From Epichloe hybrida (lineage: Eukaryota; Ascomycota; Sordariomycetes; Hypocreales; Clavicipitaceae), in NCBI GenBank assembly GCA_019022495.1, contig JAFEKR010000020.1:868001-932000 (forward strand): a stretch of DNA of 64,000 nucleotides, given 5' to 3'. Each line of letters starts with the position of its first letter. Within the stretch, counting starts at the first letter, position 1. Made by a program: the position numbers and the translations under genes. Positions 41,420-53,271 of this stretch are shown here, one piece after another. Under the pieces are notes generated by a model. The model saw nothing but the letters and a program-made list of their open reading frames with translations, had not been told where the DNA came from and searched no databases.

Positions 41420-44255
41420 TTACATCCCGTTGTCCGCCTTGAACTTGTCCCAGCTTTCGTTCAGGGTGGCGAATACAAATCCAGCAATGAGTCGCATCTC
41501 GATGTTGGCGTTTGGGGGAAGCTGTCATGGAATATTAGCATTACGTCTCCAATGAAGCCATCTGATGGTTGGTGTATCTAAAAGAAAAGGTCATAGACAG
41601 GAGTTGTACCTTGTCAGGATGAGTCTTGGCAATCGCTTTCATGTACGCTATCTTGACTTTGTTGGTCATGACCAGCTCGTGCAGGCCAACTTTCTTCCAT
41701 CCGCTGTTCTCCCAGAGCACTTGGTCCAAGCTGGCTATCAAGCCTCGCAGGTTGTCCCGTTTTCCATCTCGCCAGGCAGACACCTTTGCATCGACCTTTT
41801 CTGAAAGAGCAAACTTCTCATCGTCTTCCCGAGCAGCATTTTCATTCGCTTCCCGTAATCGGATGACGGCCTCGGAGCTCTTTTGCGGGGCCAGGCTGGC
41901 TGTTGCCGAGGCCTTGGGTCTTGGTACAGCTGTCACCGGCTTCGCTGCCGTCTTGGGTTTCGGTGCCAATGTGTTTTGACATCGCTGACGACCCTTGATG
42001 GCCGTCGCTCCACCTACTCCAGCTTCTACGCACTGTTGCCACGCTGAGCCTGCGTCTGCCCATTTTTCCAGTCCCTCCAAAGCTTCCGCTTTTCTACTCA
42101 GGGCTTTGCCAAAGAGCTCCTTCATATCTCTGAGTTCTTCTTTGCCGTCTTCTCCTGGCACGGCCACGCTCTCGCCCTGACCGTTTCCAGGACCAATGAG
42201 CTTCAAAGCCTCGTCCGCGTCATTTAGGGCTTGCTTAGTTTCTCCGATCTTAAGAGAAGTGAGGGCACGATTTGTGAGTAGGACAATCAACAGTGGGTGA
42301 CCAGCAGGGATTGTGGATAATGACCGAGAGTAGGATGACTGAGCTGTCGCGTAGTCTCCACGCTTGAAATGCGCTGTGCCCTCAAGACGGTATTTTGCGG
42401 ACGCTTGTAATGCTGAGGATTCAATGGGAGGGATCCGGCGAGGCGGTTTCGCGGTCGATTTCCAAGAACTTGGCGGGGTTGCTTGGGATTGTTCTGTGAA
42501 GGACGCTGTTTGTCGTTGCGCATGCCGTTGAGGCACGGGCCGTGATGGCTTGGGGGCTTCTTCCGTGTTGAACAGCAAATCAGGTTCAGCTTCTCGAGGC
42601 TTAGGTGGTGCGGATGGTATTGACGTCGTCTTTTTCCTGCGGTTGGCAGTAACATGGCTAGAGAAGCTGTCGTCATCATCATCCACTTGCATTCGGCTCA
42701 ATCTAGACCGTGCATCCGACATGCCGGACATCGTCTGTTGTTGCCATCGAGGTACTTGGATGTTGCGACTCTGGTCACCCGACGATGGCGCCGCTGGCGA
42801 TAAGGTACGAGACTGTTGCAGGCCAGTCCTCGGATCTGCACTAGGCCGGCTGCTGTTCCGACTCTGGCTTGTTCGGCCACCAGATTGGAGAGCCAGAACT
42901 TCATCGGTCGCTTCTGCACAGGAGCGTCCCGTATCCTGATTCCGCCCTTGTTGTGCATCGCGCATCCACTTCGGCTGGTTTGGGTCTCCTCCGTCTTGTT
43001 GGAAATCCGCCACGGCTTGTTGCATCTTTTTCTGTCCCGTTTTCCATAACGAGTTTGCAGTCTTGAATAGGCTGCTGCCCACCGCTGCGGCGGACTTTGC
43101 CAGGTCAGTGTCTGCACCCCTTCCAGGCGATCCGGCGAATCTGCGCTCAGCCGTCTCGCCCGTACGACTTGGCCCGGTGGACGAGCTCCTGCCCTGGGCC
43201 TTTTCCTTGGCTTTCCTGTGAGCATCATCCAGCAACCAATTTGCCGCCGCTTGGACATTGAGTTCAGAGCCACTTTGGCGAAGACCCCTGCGAGCATCTT
43301 CTGGAGAAAACCCATAGTCCACCAGTTGTGCAATAGCTCGGTCAAGTCCCTTATTTGCACCACTGCCTCCTCTAAGTTCTTGTTCTCGTGTAATTGACCG
43401 CATGCGGTCGTCCTCGGACGAGCTTGACTCGGCATTTTCGATCGGTTTTCCAGGTTCAGGTTGTTTCCGTTGTTGCTGCTGCTTCTGCTTCATTCGAATC
43501 TCTTCAATGGGTTTTCCGAGGTCTCCGAGAAAGTCATCATCATCTGCTAGTGTCGCCGTCGCCGTCGTGGACAACCGGCCGCCTGGTTTGATTTCGTTTA
43601 ATCCAAATGGATCATCATCTTCATCGAAACTGTTGACGTTCGGTTTGGTTCTGGTGGTTGAGAGAGTCGCGGTAGTATCCCAGGCACTCGGATTTCTCAA
43701 GTCCACATGCTTCTTCTCCTCAGCAAAAGTCGACTGTTGCCGTTCCGGCGGCGGGTAGTGACTTGAAATTTCCACCTTTGTGTCCTTGTTGAAGGCCGCA
43801 AACAGGTCATCGTCGTCATTCTGTGCTCCATTTGATTTGCCGACTGGAGCTGCGGCGCTGGGACTCGAGGTGAACGCTCGCGACCCAAGAGCATCCCATT
43901 GTTGTGCGTTGCCAAATTGTGCCTCTGTCTGTTTCCTCTTTTCTTCATCCTTCTTCCTCTTCTCCGCCTCGAGTTGTGCTCGTCGCTCGGCAAGGGATAT
44001 GTTTTGTCTCGCCCTAGTCTGGCCAGCAAGGCTCATCAAGCTGCTGAAGCTATCTGTGGCAGGGTTTGCGGCAGTTTGAGCAGAAGACTGAGTTGCAGCG
44101 CCATTTGATGCAGGCGTGCTACGTCCCGAACCAGCAGGCGATGGAGTCGGTCGTAGTGATGGATAGGATTGGTTTGTTGTCATTGGGTTGTTGTATGATG
44201 GTTTGGGTTGAGAGCCTGTCGGCTTGGACCAGTCAAGGCCCGAGAGATCATCCAT
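41420..44255 (-). CDS. SWA2: Auxilin-like clathrin-uncoating J-protein
   Basis: Two exons: 41610-44255 and 41420-41521 (88-bp intron), about 916 aa. It recruits Hsp70 to strip clathrin from vesicles. In order: a disordered N-terminus with clathrin/adaptor-type motifs (DLFAAF near residue 150, DDDPFGL near 217, DDDDFLGDLG near 243); a UBA domain (GLDRAIAQLVDYGFSPEDAR, about 305-345); a long disordered middle; three TPR-like helical repeats (ALQASAKYRLEGTAHFKRGD onward, about 630-770); and a C-terminal J domain. The HPD motif (KAIAKTHPDK) is at the exon junction, and the small last exon supplies FATLNESWDKFKADNGM. Without that exon the J domain would be truncated. Confidence 0.93.
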
Positions 44256-47200
44256 CGTAAGGGAGTCTTGGAAAAAATGCTATCATCAATCATGGCCGTC
44301 ACACTGGCTGATCATTCAATGCATATTTTGGGTGCAGCTGTAGGAAGCCACACCTCGTCGCAATATCCTGATTGTGGGTGATTATGCTGCAGCTACAAAC
44401 CACCTTGTGTCGCGTGGCTGATGTGCACCACTGTACGGAGTAGATACGTGCGCTACTCCGTACTTGTCTAACCAATCACCCGGCGCTACCCTATAGACAA
44501 GCTATCTATTTGATTTTAATGTTCAATGGCAGCATACTCGTATTTTCACCGCATGCCTTTGACTCCTTTGCGCAAACAGTCAGAGTAGTTTTGTCATAGT
44601 AGATATCCCGTGAATGTCAAACACCCGTTGTTGATGTATATACATACTCCATCCCCAACAGCGCAAGCATACATCGCGAAACCAGCCAGCATTGTACGGA
44701 GGCCAATCTCGGCCGGGACTTGCCTGCCATGTCTTGTGGTTCTCGCCTCATTATTACGTCACGTCACATTCATTCTCATCCAAAGATTCGACTCACACTT
44801 ATTACTCCGTACTGCATCCCACAGTGATGGGTAGTTTTGTAATTTCCATCTCAGTCGCCAATAATGTGGCTCATGTTGCCTGCCGAACGCTATCTACTTG
44901 GCTGTGGGCACTTGTGCTTCGGATTAGTCAGACAACTAGACCTTTTTCGCCCTGTAAGTGGGCACGATGATATCAGGAAGACGTGTCTGGACAATCGTTT
45001 GTGTTCCGTCCTACGTGGCACAATTACACGTGTCTCGTTGTGCTAGGCGGACGGCGGCAACGGCGCAAGGAACGGTTTGTGAAACCGATTGGCCCATTGA
45101 ACGGAGACAACGCATGTACTCCGTACGTACGCCGACGATATACACAGTGATAGATACTCGTCCCATGCCTTGCTAACGTAGAATACATACATAAAGAGGT
45201 CCAGCGAACCGAAATTCGAACGCGTGGCTGCTAATAACATTGGATTACCTACGGAGCACGCGTGTACATACAGTGCTTCGTACACTACTCCGTACACCCC
45301 CTAAATTATTTTTCAAATCCACTCAGGGGAATTAAGCCAATCAGCTATTAGCAAGGGCAGAGTACTCCCTCCCACCAACGCCATCGACTTCTGTCACGTC
45401 CAACGGGGATTAGCTGCCACCCCCCCGTCTCAGTCCGATTTCAATTCGGGGAATAAGAGTGGAGACATCTCCTGCCTCCCAGCCCCTGACATTATTTATT
45501 TATTTATTGTTCCGAAAAACAGCTCAAGACTAAGAGCCAGGGGCAGAACTCCACAGGTGCGTCATGACGACGGCGGCCAAGGGCGGCTCTGCCAACCAGA
45601 TGGCCAAGCTGCAATTATGGTAATAAAAGCAGGAGTCGGGCACTCCGTGACACGTCCGACCTTCCTGTCTGCGTGGTACAAAATGTGTACTTCACAGCAT
45701 AAATGTAGAATATACCGGACGATATGATGACTCAGGCAAACACGGGTTGTTTGACTTGTTTTTGTTGCCCGGTGCCAGTTATTCGCAACAACGAGGAGCT
45801 GGCGTCCGTTCGCGCAACATGCGATGGGCACATGGAGCCTTTGGTGGTGGGGAATTCAATCAAATTCCCCACAGGTCGATCCGTCTGAGATTGGATTCCA
45901 TCAAAAAGGGCTAGCAAGAATGACCCCCTCCTTGTAGTCCGCATGTACAATGGATGTACGTATGTACATATGTACCTGCATGTACAGACCAACAAGCCCC
46001 CCCTTGCCGGCCGAGAGGACTATCATCGGCGCTAGTTGCTGCCGTTGGCAAATCATTGTCTCTCAATACACAACCCCTCGAGACCCCCGGTACTGATTGT
46101 CTGTAGCTGAAGCATGCTGTTTCACGTCAGTGAAAGATTGCCTCGACCATTAGAATGTGAGGCCCAGGGTCGAGGGTCCATCACACTTGGGACATGGCTG
46201 CTGATCCTTGGAACTGCTGTAATTTGACACCATTATCGCCACGAGCACACGAGCCCACGAGCCCACGAGCACACGGGCGCCATTGTGTCAACAAACGGTA
46301 ACCCCAGACAAGAATTCGAGTCTCGGAGACGGTGTGGCGTGGCATCCCATCCCATGTCCATGATGAACCGTCTTGCCTTCCCACTTTTCACTTTCCCTTC
46401 CTTCCAGAACTGGACTTCCCTCCTCTCCTTTCGTAGCATTCGAGGCTCCTCGGTATTCTGACATTCTTTTCTCCCACCATTCCCGACCATTTGCGCTCCT
46501 TACGATCAATTTGTTGCATACGATCCTTTTCGTTCTCTTTCTTCATCTCGACAATTTCAATACTTGATTTGCATCCCGTTGCTGGCTCTTGAGATCTGGC
46601 ACCACACTATCTTAGGTAAGCAAATACAGATAATGCATATTTTGTCCGTACCCGCGAATTGGATCCCCCGCCGACCACTGGGATATCGAATGCAACAACT
46701 GGACATGCCGCCCAGCATTCGAGAGGATGCGCACATACGAAGTAGGATGGGAAAATCCTGAGCTAGTACGACGTCTTGCCGCGAGTGTGGCGAGAGAGTA
46801 CACCACTGTAGTTGTTTGAGGAGGCTGGGAGCGAGACCCTGACAACCATCACCGTGGCCACGCCCGACAGACACGAACATGACCTGACTTACAAAACACG
46901 AGCGGCGGCCCGAGAACCAGCGCTTCCACGCGTTGGAAGGCGGGCCAATACTGGATAAATGGTCTGGCGTAGTGCCTTATGCTGGAATGAGAAGTCTCGG
47001 CGCGACCGCGGGGCTGGGTAACGCTTTGCCTCCATTCTCGAATATGGACCAGGACGTCGCTAGAACTGCTTGGAAAACATCTCTGTTTTGACGAAATGGC
47101 GGTCGAAATTTTCCGTCACTCAATTCTAACACCCCCATCTCGACTTCAGGAAGTCTCGAATCTGTCAGTGACAGAGCAACCAAATTTTGGCATCAATTTT

Positions 47201-47835
47201 CAAGTGTTCGGTAAGCCAGCAAACACGGTCACCCATTGTGATTTTCACGTCATGCTGGGATTGATGGAAGAAATCCGGGCGTCAAGAGCCGACAAGGACA
47301 CATGAGGGAGGATTTGATCGAATGGTGATGGGGGCGACGAATATTTGTCGACCAGTTGGTGTAGGGCTCTCTCGCAAGTGGCCAGGTCCCTGCATCAACG
47401 CAACATTCGGTCAAGGACGTATGGAGACTGATGTTCTGATATCTTGGACAAGCGTTCGACTGATGAGGTTGCCATGCATGCATGCATGCATTCATACTGG
47501 ATGAAGTTCATGGACTTTTCAAGACGCGTCCGCAAGTCGACACCTGCCTGCAGCTGACTGTCCAATTTCGCACCTGCCTAGGCACCTCTGTACTCCTGGG
47601 TTGGCTCGCTCTTTTTCTGCCTTCTCTCTTGACTGCCCTTTTGATCAGTTCCTCGTTGCGATTTTTGGACTTGCTGCCGCAAAGCTTGATGCTCATCTCA
47701 ATTTTCCCCACGAACAACTACCACTAACACTCGTTTGCCAGACTGCCTCGTCGCGTCGTCCATTCCTTTGATATAATAAGTTCTTGATACCGAGAACGCG
47801 GTTTCTTACCGAAAGTTGCGACTCAACTCTTCACG
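44256..47835. other. 3.6-kb gene-free region with repeated short motifs
   Basis: No supportable gene. It contains five TACTCCGTA copies (44434, 44454, 44803, 45117, 45286), alternating GTAC/GTATAC-rich sequence, several TGTACAT-type repeats near 45940-45990, a repeated CGAGCACACGAGCCCA unit at 46240-46275, and a (CATG)n tract near 47474-47490. It is upstream of both flanking genes, so long promoters are possible. Confidence 0.55.
44434..45294. repeat. Cluster of the 9-mer TACTCCGTA / TACGGAGTA
   Basis: Copies at 44434-44442 (minus), 44454-44462, 44803-44811, 45117-45125 and 45286-45294, with a near match at 45249-45257. Other copies in the window (8436, 10861, 26080, 34531) are also intergenic. 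Confidence 0.8.
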
Positions 47836-49669
47836 ATGCTCAAGTCCGTGGCCTTGTCTGCTGGCCTCATCGCAGGCACTCATGCCTTTTGGCGCATGGA
47901 ATGTCCTGGCCGCGTTGGCCTTGCACGAATCGATCCCATCGTCAACCCGAATACCGCCTCCCCACACGCACACTCCATACATGGATCTTCCGGTACGTGC
48001 TCCAAATTTCACCCGAGTTGATGATCAGCATGGTTGCACGAGGCTTCTTTCTTGCTGTGAATAACGGGCAGCAAATGTGGTGGACGAATTACTACGTGCG
48101 CATTTCTGTTGCGTGCTGTGAACGCCAGCCGAGTCTCCATCGAATATCGCTAACATGCCTCCTCATACAGCTATTTCTGAGGGCGCCGGCTCCGTGGATC
48201 TTATGGATGGTGATTGTACATCTTGCCGAGTAACACAGGATAAGTCTGCCTACTGGCATCCGGCATTTTATTTTGAAGATGCTAGCACCGGCGAAATCGA
48301 GGTCGTTCCTCAAGTTGGCGGCATGTTGGCGTAAGTACTGTCTTCTCGATCTGTGTGGCAGCTCAGGAACATGAACTTTACTGAATTGTGATTAGATACT
48401 ACCTTCTTTACGGAAACAATATCACCGCCTTCCCTAAGGGCTTTCAGATGATCTCGGGGGACAATAATCGACGGTCATATACTCTCGGAGACCCGAGCCA
48501 GCCTGATCCGCCTAAGTCGCAATGGGCTTCTCTTGGTCAGACAACGCAGGATGCTTTGGCACAGCGTGCTGTGGGATTCAACTGCCTCAACTACGCTAAA
48601 GCCCCAGAAGCCACCCTGTACCGCCACAAGCTCCCTGACAAGTCTTTTCTCGACGAGAACTGTAAGGACGGCCTACGATTTGAACTCATGTTCGCATCTT
48701 GCTGGAATGGCGAAGACCTGGACAGCCCGAACCACAGAGATCACGTGGCCTTTCCTGACCTGGTCATGAACGGAAATTGCCCCAAGACTCATCCCATACG
48801 ATTGCCAAGCATGCTCTTCGAGGTTATTTGGAACACTGCTGCCTTTAAGGATCGCAATGGCCGCTTCTTTCTCTCCAACGGTGATCTTACTGGTGAGTGA
48901 AACAAGCCTTTTGGTTAACAATCAGACATGACAGCCCCGTCACTTCTGTGCTGGCATACTAATTTGCATAGGCCTTTCCTATCATGGTGATTTTATCACC
49001 GGCTGGGACCCCGAATTCCTCCAGAGTGCTATCGATACTTGCACCAATCCTTCTGGTCGTATCCAGGATTGCCCTCTCTTCGACGTAGTTGATGAAGGCA
49101 AAGCCAGCTCTTGCAAGATGAAGAAGTCTCTCCTTCAGGTCTTGTCTGGCGAGAATGTCCTGGGACCCATGCTGAAGCTGCCTGGTGGCATCAAGATTGG
49201 TGGTATGAGCATTGGAGGTATGGCAGGTGAACATGGTAACGGACAGAAGAAGCCTGCCCCTTCGTCTTCTGCCAGCACCTCGTCAGCTCCCGCCCTTGCG
49301 TATCCTCCTGGGGAGAAGGTAGCTGCCCCTGCCTTTCCCTTACTCGGACAGGTTTTCAAGGAGAGCAACAAGGATTCGTCCGCGCCTCCCGCAGCCACGC
49401 CCACCAAGCCTTTGGTCCACGATCATCCCCTTGATGTCAAGCCCACTACTACTCCTCCTCCTCCTCCTCCTCCGGCGCCACTTCCGTCCCAGAGCTACTT
49501 TAGCACTCAGTACGTCACCAATGATAATGTGGTGACCAAGATTCTTTGGGAAGAGACATTTGTCACAGTCCTTGAAGACGGTGACTCCCCAGCTGCAACT
49601 GCGCCAGCTGTGGGACACAAGCACCGGCGTCACGTTGCCCATCACGCCCATGGCCACGCCAAGTTCTGA
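47836..49669 (+). CDS. Secreted DUF1996-domain protein
   Basis: Four exons: 47836-47992, 48171-48330, 48396-48892 and 48972-49669 (about 503 aa). A signal peptide (LKSVALSAGLIAGTHA) is followed by the DUF1996 opening FWRMECPGRVGLARIDPIV, then HAHSIHGSS, DLMDGDCTSC, QDKSAYWHPAFYFED, PQVGGMLAYYLLYG, ITAFPKGFQMISGD, GFNCLNY, CWNGEDLDSPNHRDHVAFPD and YHGDFITGWDPEFLQ. The tail is Pro/Ser/Gly-rich and ends His-rich (HVAHHAHGHAKF). The function of DUF1996 is unknown; such proteins are secreted or cell-wall associated. Intron 1 (178 bp) is longer than the others and could hide a 25-nt exon (48073-48097), but skipping it gives the better family match. Confidence 0.9.
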
Positions 49670-50418
49670 TGACTTTTAAAATCGCATGGGAAACTAGGCT
49701 TGCAAAAACCACGTTGCTGATTTAAATTTTCCATTTCTTTTTCACGTTTTTTTTTTTTTTTTTTTTTTGGAAGGTGGGACATTCTTGCCATCTCGGCGGG
49801 CTCCAGAGATGATGGCTCAGAATTCGAGTTGCATGTTTGTCAGCATATTCGGCTTCTTTGTTCTTTTCTTCCCATTTCATAGAGCAGAGATGCTACACAG
49901 TTTTTTCTTTTGGTAACTATAGGGGGTTAAAAACAAAGCAACGTGCCTAAAGTGGAATCATGTTCATGCTGTGCATGTGAGAATTGCCCACCCAGTATCC
50001 ACGGATTACAGATGAAGGCCAACTGCCTAGGTAAGCGACGCAGAAGCTGTGTGTTTATCCTTGGGTTCCTCCATTTGTCATGGTGCGGCGCAACAGCTGG
50101 AATGAGGTCACAGTGGCAACGGCATTCCATCGGTTTGTTGCGGTGGGACTATCACCGTCAGCCTGCCATGACCAGTCCATTGTTTACGGACAGTCAGTCT
50201 TCCAAGATTGATGATTGACGGAAACTCTCATGCGTCTGTTATCATGCGAGTTCTATCAATCCATTGACGACGGACGGCACGGCTACTGCACGACAAACCA
50301 GTTCACCAAAGGGGGCATCGGCATCAACGACACCGGGAGACGGCCCCGAGCAAACAATCGGCCCCCCCGTACCCCAACGTACCCCAAGGTCGTACGTATA
50401 CAGCAGTAAGAATTCGAC
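49670..50418. other. Intergenic region with a 22-T run
   Basis: Between the DUF1996 gene and the membrane protein gene. It has a T22 run at 49747-49768. No gene is seen. Confidence 0.5.
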
Positions 50419-53271
50419 ATGGAAACATCAGGGAACGTTAGGCGAGGCGGAGAGGCCGGGGGCCTAAGCCTGGGCGCATTACTTGCCATTGCTCTTTGCG
50501 GCGGCGTATTCCTATTCACGAGTATTGGGCTGCTGATGGCATGGGTCATCAAGAATCGCCAGAAGAAATCATCCGCACGAGTCTACACAATCCCCGACGA
50601 GTATTCGCAAACCCGCTTGACGAAAAGACCTTTGCTTATGACGGAGTCGGCTGTCAGTGGGTTCTCGAGTCGGTTCTCGACGAGCCGGCTTTCACTTACA
50701 CTGCCGCCCATTGTGCCCTTGCCGCCCATGCCGTCTTACAGCAACTTCAGTTTCTTCCGGACACCGAGCAAGAAGAGAAAGAGAGCGGAGAGGAGGAGCT
50801 GGGTCAGAGGAGATGACTTCCACGGACCGCAGGTGAATAGGGATGCGAAGGGGGGTTGGTTCAGCAGAGATAGCTGGTTTGGGCAGTCGCCGACGGTGCC
50901 GAACCTGGATGCTGTCGAGCAAGGGGGCGGTGAGTATGAGAAGACGGCGAAACAGGTACATGTGAGGCCGGAGCAGCTGCAGCAGCCGTATTATGAGGAG
51001 TATCGGAAGAAACAGCAGCAGTCGTACAGACATGCATATAACGGCCACCAGAAGCAGCATTCGGAGCAGCAACAGCCGAAACCTCAGCATCGCCCAGAGC
51101 TGCGCGTGCAGAAGAGGCGTGAGGGAAACACTATTCAGAGCAGTCAGACAACGCCAAACCTTGGATCTCAGAACGATGTGCCTCGAGGGCGGCAATCAGC
51201 CGTGCGGGCTCCGGCGCAAGCGCATGTCCGACCTTCCATCACGATGACAGAGCTGGGACTGCGAGACATTCTTCGGTCAACGGATCAGAGACTTCGGGAA
51301 GGAACTAGTCGATCTCCTGTTAAGAATACGCCTCATGGCTCGCCGACCCGTGGATCGCCTGCAAAAACGCCGCGCGGCCGGCGGTCGAGCTCAACTCGTG
51401 GCACGGGACGGCGGCAGAGCAGGGGAACGCCCAGTCCGCACAAGGGCGGACATCTTAGCACCTCTTCTACGCAAGATTCAATAACGTCTATTGGAAGTGC
51501 GGCGAACAGTCTGATTGCCGAAGCCACGCAACAGCTCGAACTCCCAGGGGGCATGGCCAGCCCGAGCCGGCTTCGCGGACGGGAATGGGAACCACAGGGC
51601 AACCAGATCCTCCCACCCAGTGGTCCTGGTTTGGAAAGTCCTCTGCACACGCCCTCTCACAGCCCAGAGCGAGGTCTGCAACGGAGCCCGCAGCACAACT
51701 TGGAGCAGCAGAGGAGCCCGAACAGGAGAAGGTCCATCGACAGCGATCAGTCCAGCTCGCTGTCTACGCTGTATAGCGTTGGCGAGCCTGAGAACGAAGA
51801 AGAAGAAGAAGAAGAAGAAGAAGAAGAGATCCAGAGACAGTACCGCCTTCAGCAAGAGGAGTATCGGACAATGGAGCTCGAGAAACGCTTTGAAGCCGGC
51901 CGGGATGATCCTTTCGTCGAGACCATACCTGCTCAGCCGTATATGCACAAGTCCAAGGAGCAACCTGCCGGTCCCCGTCCGCTGAGGCACGTCAAGAGTA
52001 TGAGCCCGAGCCACTTGGCTACGCAAAAGAATGAGTCACGCATCATAAATCAGCCCCTACGGCCGATATCTGCCAATCCCAAGGGTGGTCTTGTTGGTCG
52101 CGGAGTTGATCTGCGAATGGAACCACCGCGTCGCATGGTCTTACAGCTACAGTCATCTCACCAGATGCAACAATCCGACCATGTTCGTCCCAAGGGCGAG
52201 CAACAGGCTGGGCGCAAGGACATGGACATGGCGCAAAGTACATCCGAGTCAAGTTTTACCTCTGCATCCGTCCACAGCCAAGATTCTGACGCCACGACTC
52301 TGCCCGCGTGCGAGACACCCAAGGCTGAATGGGTCGCGGGATCCGATCGCAGCCGATCACCTACCGCGAGCCCTCTCACACCGACCAGGAAGGAAGAGAA
52401 GCCCATCGATATGTCGTCGTCTCCCTTCGGCGAGGAAGAACTTCTCTCCATGCTTCTGTCTAACGAGGCGGCGAACAGGCGTGCTCTTCCCCAACCGCCC
52501 CGAGCAACTGCCACTGCTTTGGACGGCTCAATCATGCCTATTGCTACTGGCCTCTCCCCGCTACCGTCGGTCCGTGGCACGAATCGCTCTGCCAGGGACG
52601 CACCAGCATTGAGCATGACAATTGGCGAGTTGCGAAGGATGAACAGTGTCGTTTCTTCCTATAGCGCAGCATCCATGGCCTCGACTGTCGTCGCAGAGAG
52701 AGATGCTGACTCCCCGACGCTGCCTGCCATTTTCGGCGGCAACGTCGTGCCCCCGCGGCATGTTCCCAAACCAAGTGCCATTGGAAGCAGACACTATCTC
52801 AACATCGGCAAGGCGGGCAGTGCGAAGAAGCGCAAGTCTATGACGAGCTTGCGCAAGACGTCGTCCTCTGCCAGCTCGCGGAACAAGAGGCCACAGAGCA
52901 ATGGGTTGCTCAGGCCATCGTCCAGCGTCAAGGAGCGCGGAAAGGAAAACCAGGGACTAGGTATCATCAATCAGGGCGCAGCGCAGGAGGGGCCTCCTCG
53001 ATCAAGGCAAGTTCGTCAGACTCCGATCCGGTCGTCACCGAAGGATACTAGCATGTGCAAGACCAAGTTCGCTTCCCCTGCAGGTTCGCCTTCAACTCGA
53101 AAGGGGGGCAGAGCAAAGCAGGGCCCCGTTGCAGCTCTGGTTGCCCAAGAGAGAAGAGCCGGTTGCAGAGACAGCGTGGAGAGCCTGGGACTGTACGATA
53201 AAGACGGGTTCTTGATGCCTTCACCGGACAGGGAGGCAAGAGAGATGAGGAAGAAGGGACGGAGGATGTAA
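50419..53271 (+). CDS. Single-pass membrane protein with a long disordered cytoplasmic tail
   Basis: A 950-aa intronless protein. A short Gly-rich N-terminus is followed by one membrane helix (about 18-44, LGALLAIALCGGVFLFTSIG), then a basic stop-transfer segment KNRQKKSSAR. The remaining ~900 residues are Ser-, Pro-, Gln- and Arg-rich. They include an aromatic/basic patch (SYSNFSFFRTPSKKRKRAERR), a Gln-rich stretch (about 185-225), RGRRSSSTRGTGRRQSRGTP, and a run of about eleven Glu codons (51796-51828) followed by a predicted helix. No known domain is recognised. The layout resembles uncharacterised Pezizomycotina membrane proteins. A signal-anchor topology with the tail in the cytoplasm is inferred from the positive-inside rule. 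Confidence 0.8.
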   Translation: METSGNVRRGGEAGGLSLGALLAIALCGGVFLFTSIGLLMAWVIKNRQKKSSARVYTIPDEYSQTRLTKRPLLMTESAVSGFSSRFSTSRLSLTLPPIVPLPPMPSYSNFSFFRTPSKKRKRAERRSWVRGDDFHGPQVNRDAKGGWFSRDSWFGQSPTVPNLDAVEQGGGEYEKTAKQVHVRPEQLQQPYYEEYRKKQQQSYRHAYNGHQKQHSEQQQPKPQHRPELRVQKRREGNTIQSSQTTPNLGSQNDVPRGRQSAVRAPAQAHVRPSITMTELGLRDILRSTDQRLREGTSRSPVKNTPHGSPTRGSPAKTPRGRRSSSTRGTGRRQSRGTPSPHKGGHLSTSSTQDSITSIGSAANSLIAEATQQLELPGGMASPSRLRGREWEPQGNQILPPSGPGLESPLHTPSHSPERGLQRSPQHNLEQQRSPNRRRSIDSDQSSSLSTLYSVGEPENEEEEEEEEEEEIQRQYRLQQEEYRTMELEKRFEAGRDDPFVETIPAQPYMHKSKEQPAGPRPLRHVKSMSPSHLATQKNESRIINQPLRPISANPKGGLVGRGVDLRMEPPRRMVLQLQSSHQMQQSDHVRPKGEQQAGRKDMDMAQSTSESSFTSASVHSQDSDATTLPACETPKAEWVAGSDRSRSPTASPLTPTRKEEKPIDMSSSPFGEEELLSMLLSNEAANRRALPQPPRATATALDGSIMPIATGLSPLPSVRGTNRSARDAPALSMTIGELRRMNSVVSSYSAASMASTVVAERDADSPTLPAIFGGNVVPPRHVPKPSAIGSRHYLNIGKAGSAKKRKSMTSLRKTSSSASSRNKRPQSNGLLRPSSSVKERGKENQGLGIINQGAAQEGPPRSRQVRQTPIRSSPKDTSMCKTKFASPAGSPSTRKGGRAKQGPVAALVAQERRAGCRDSVESLGLYDKDGFLMPSPDREAREMRKKGRRM

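Noticed and set aside
45195..45245. tRNA-like GTTCGAAT on the minus strand
   Set aside because: No T-stem, acceptor or anticodon stem can be paired around it.
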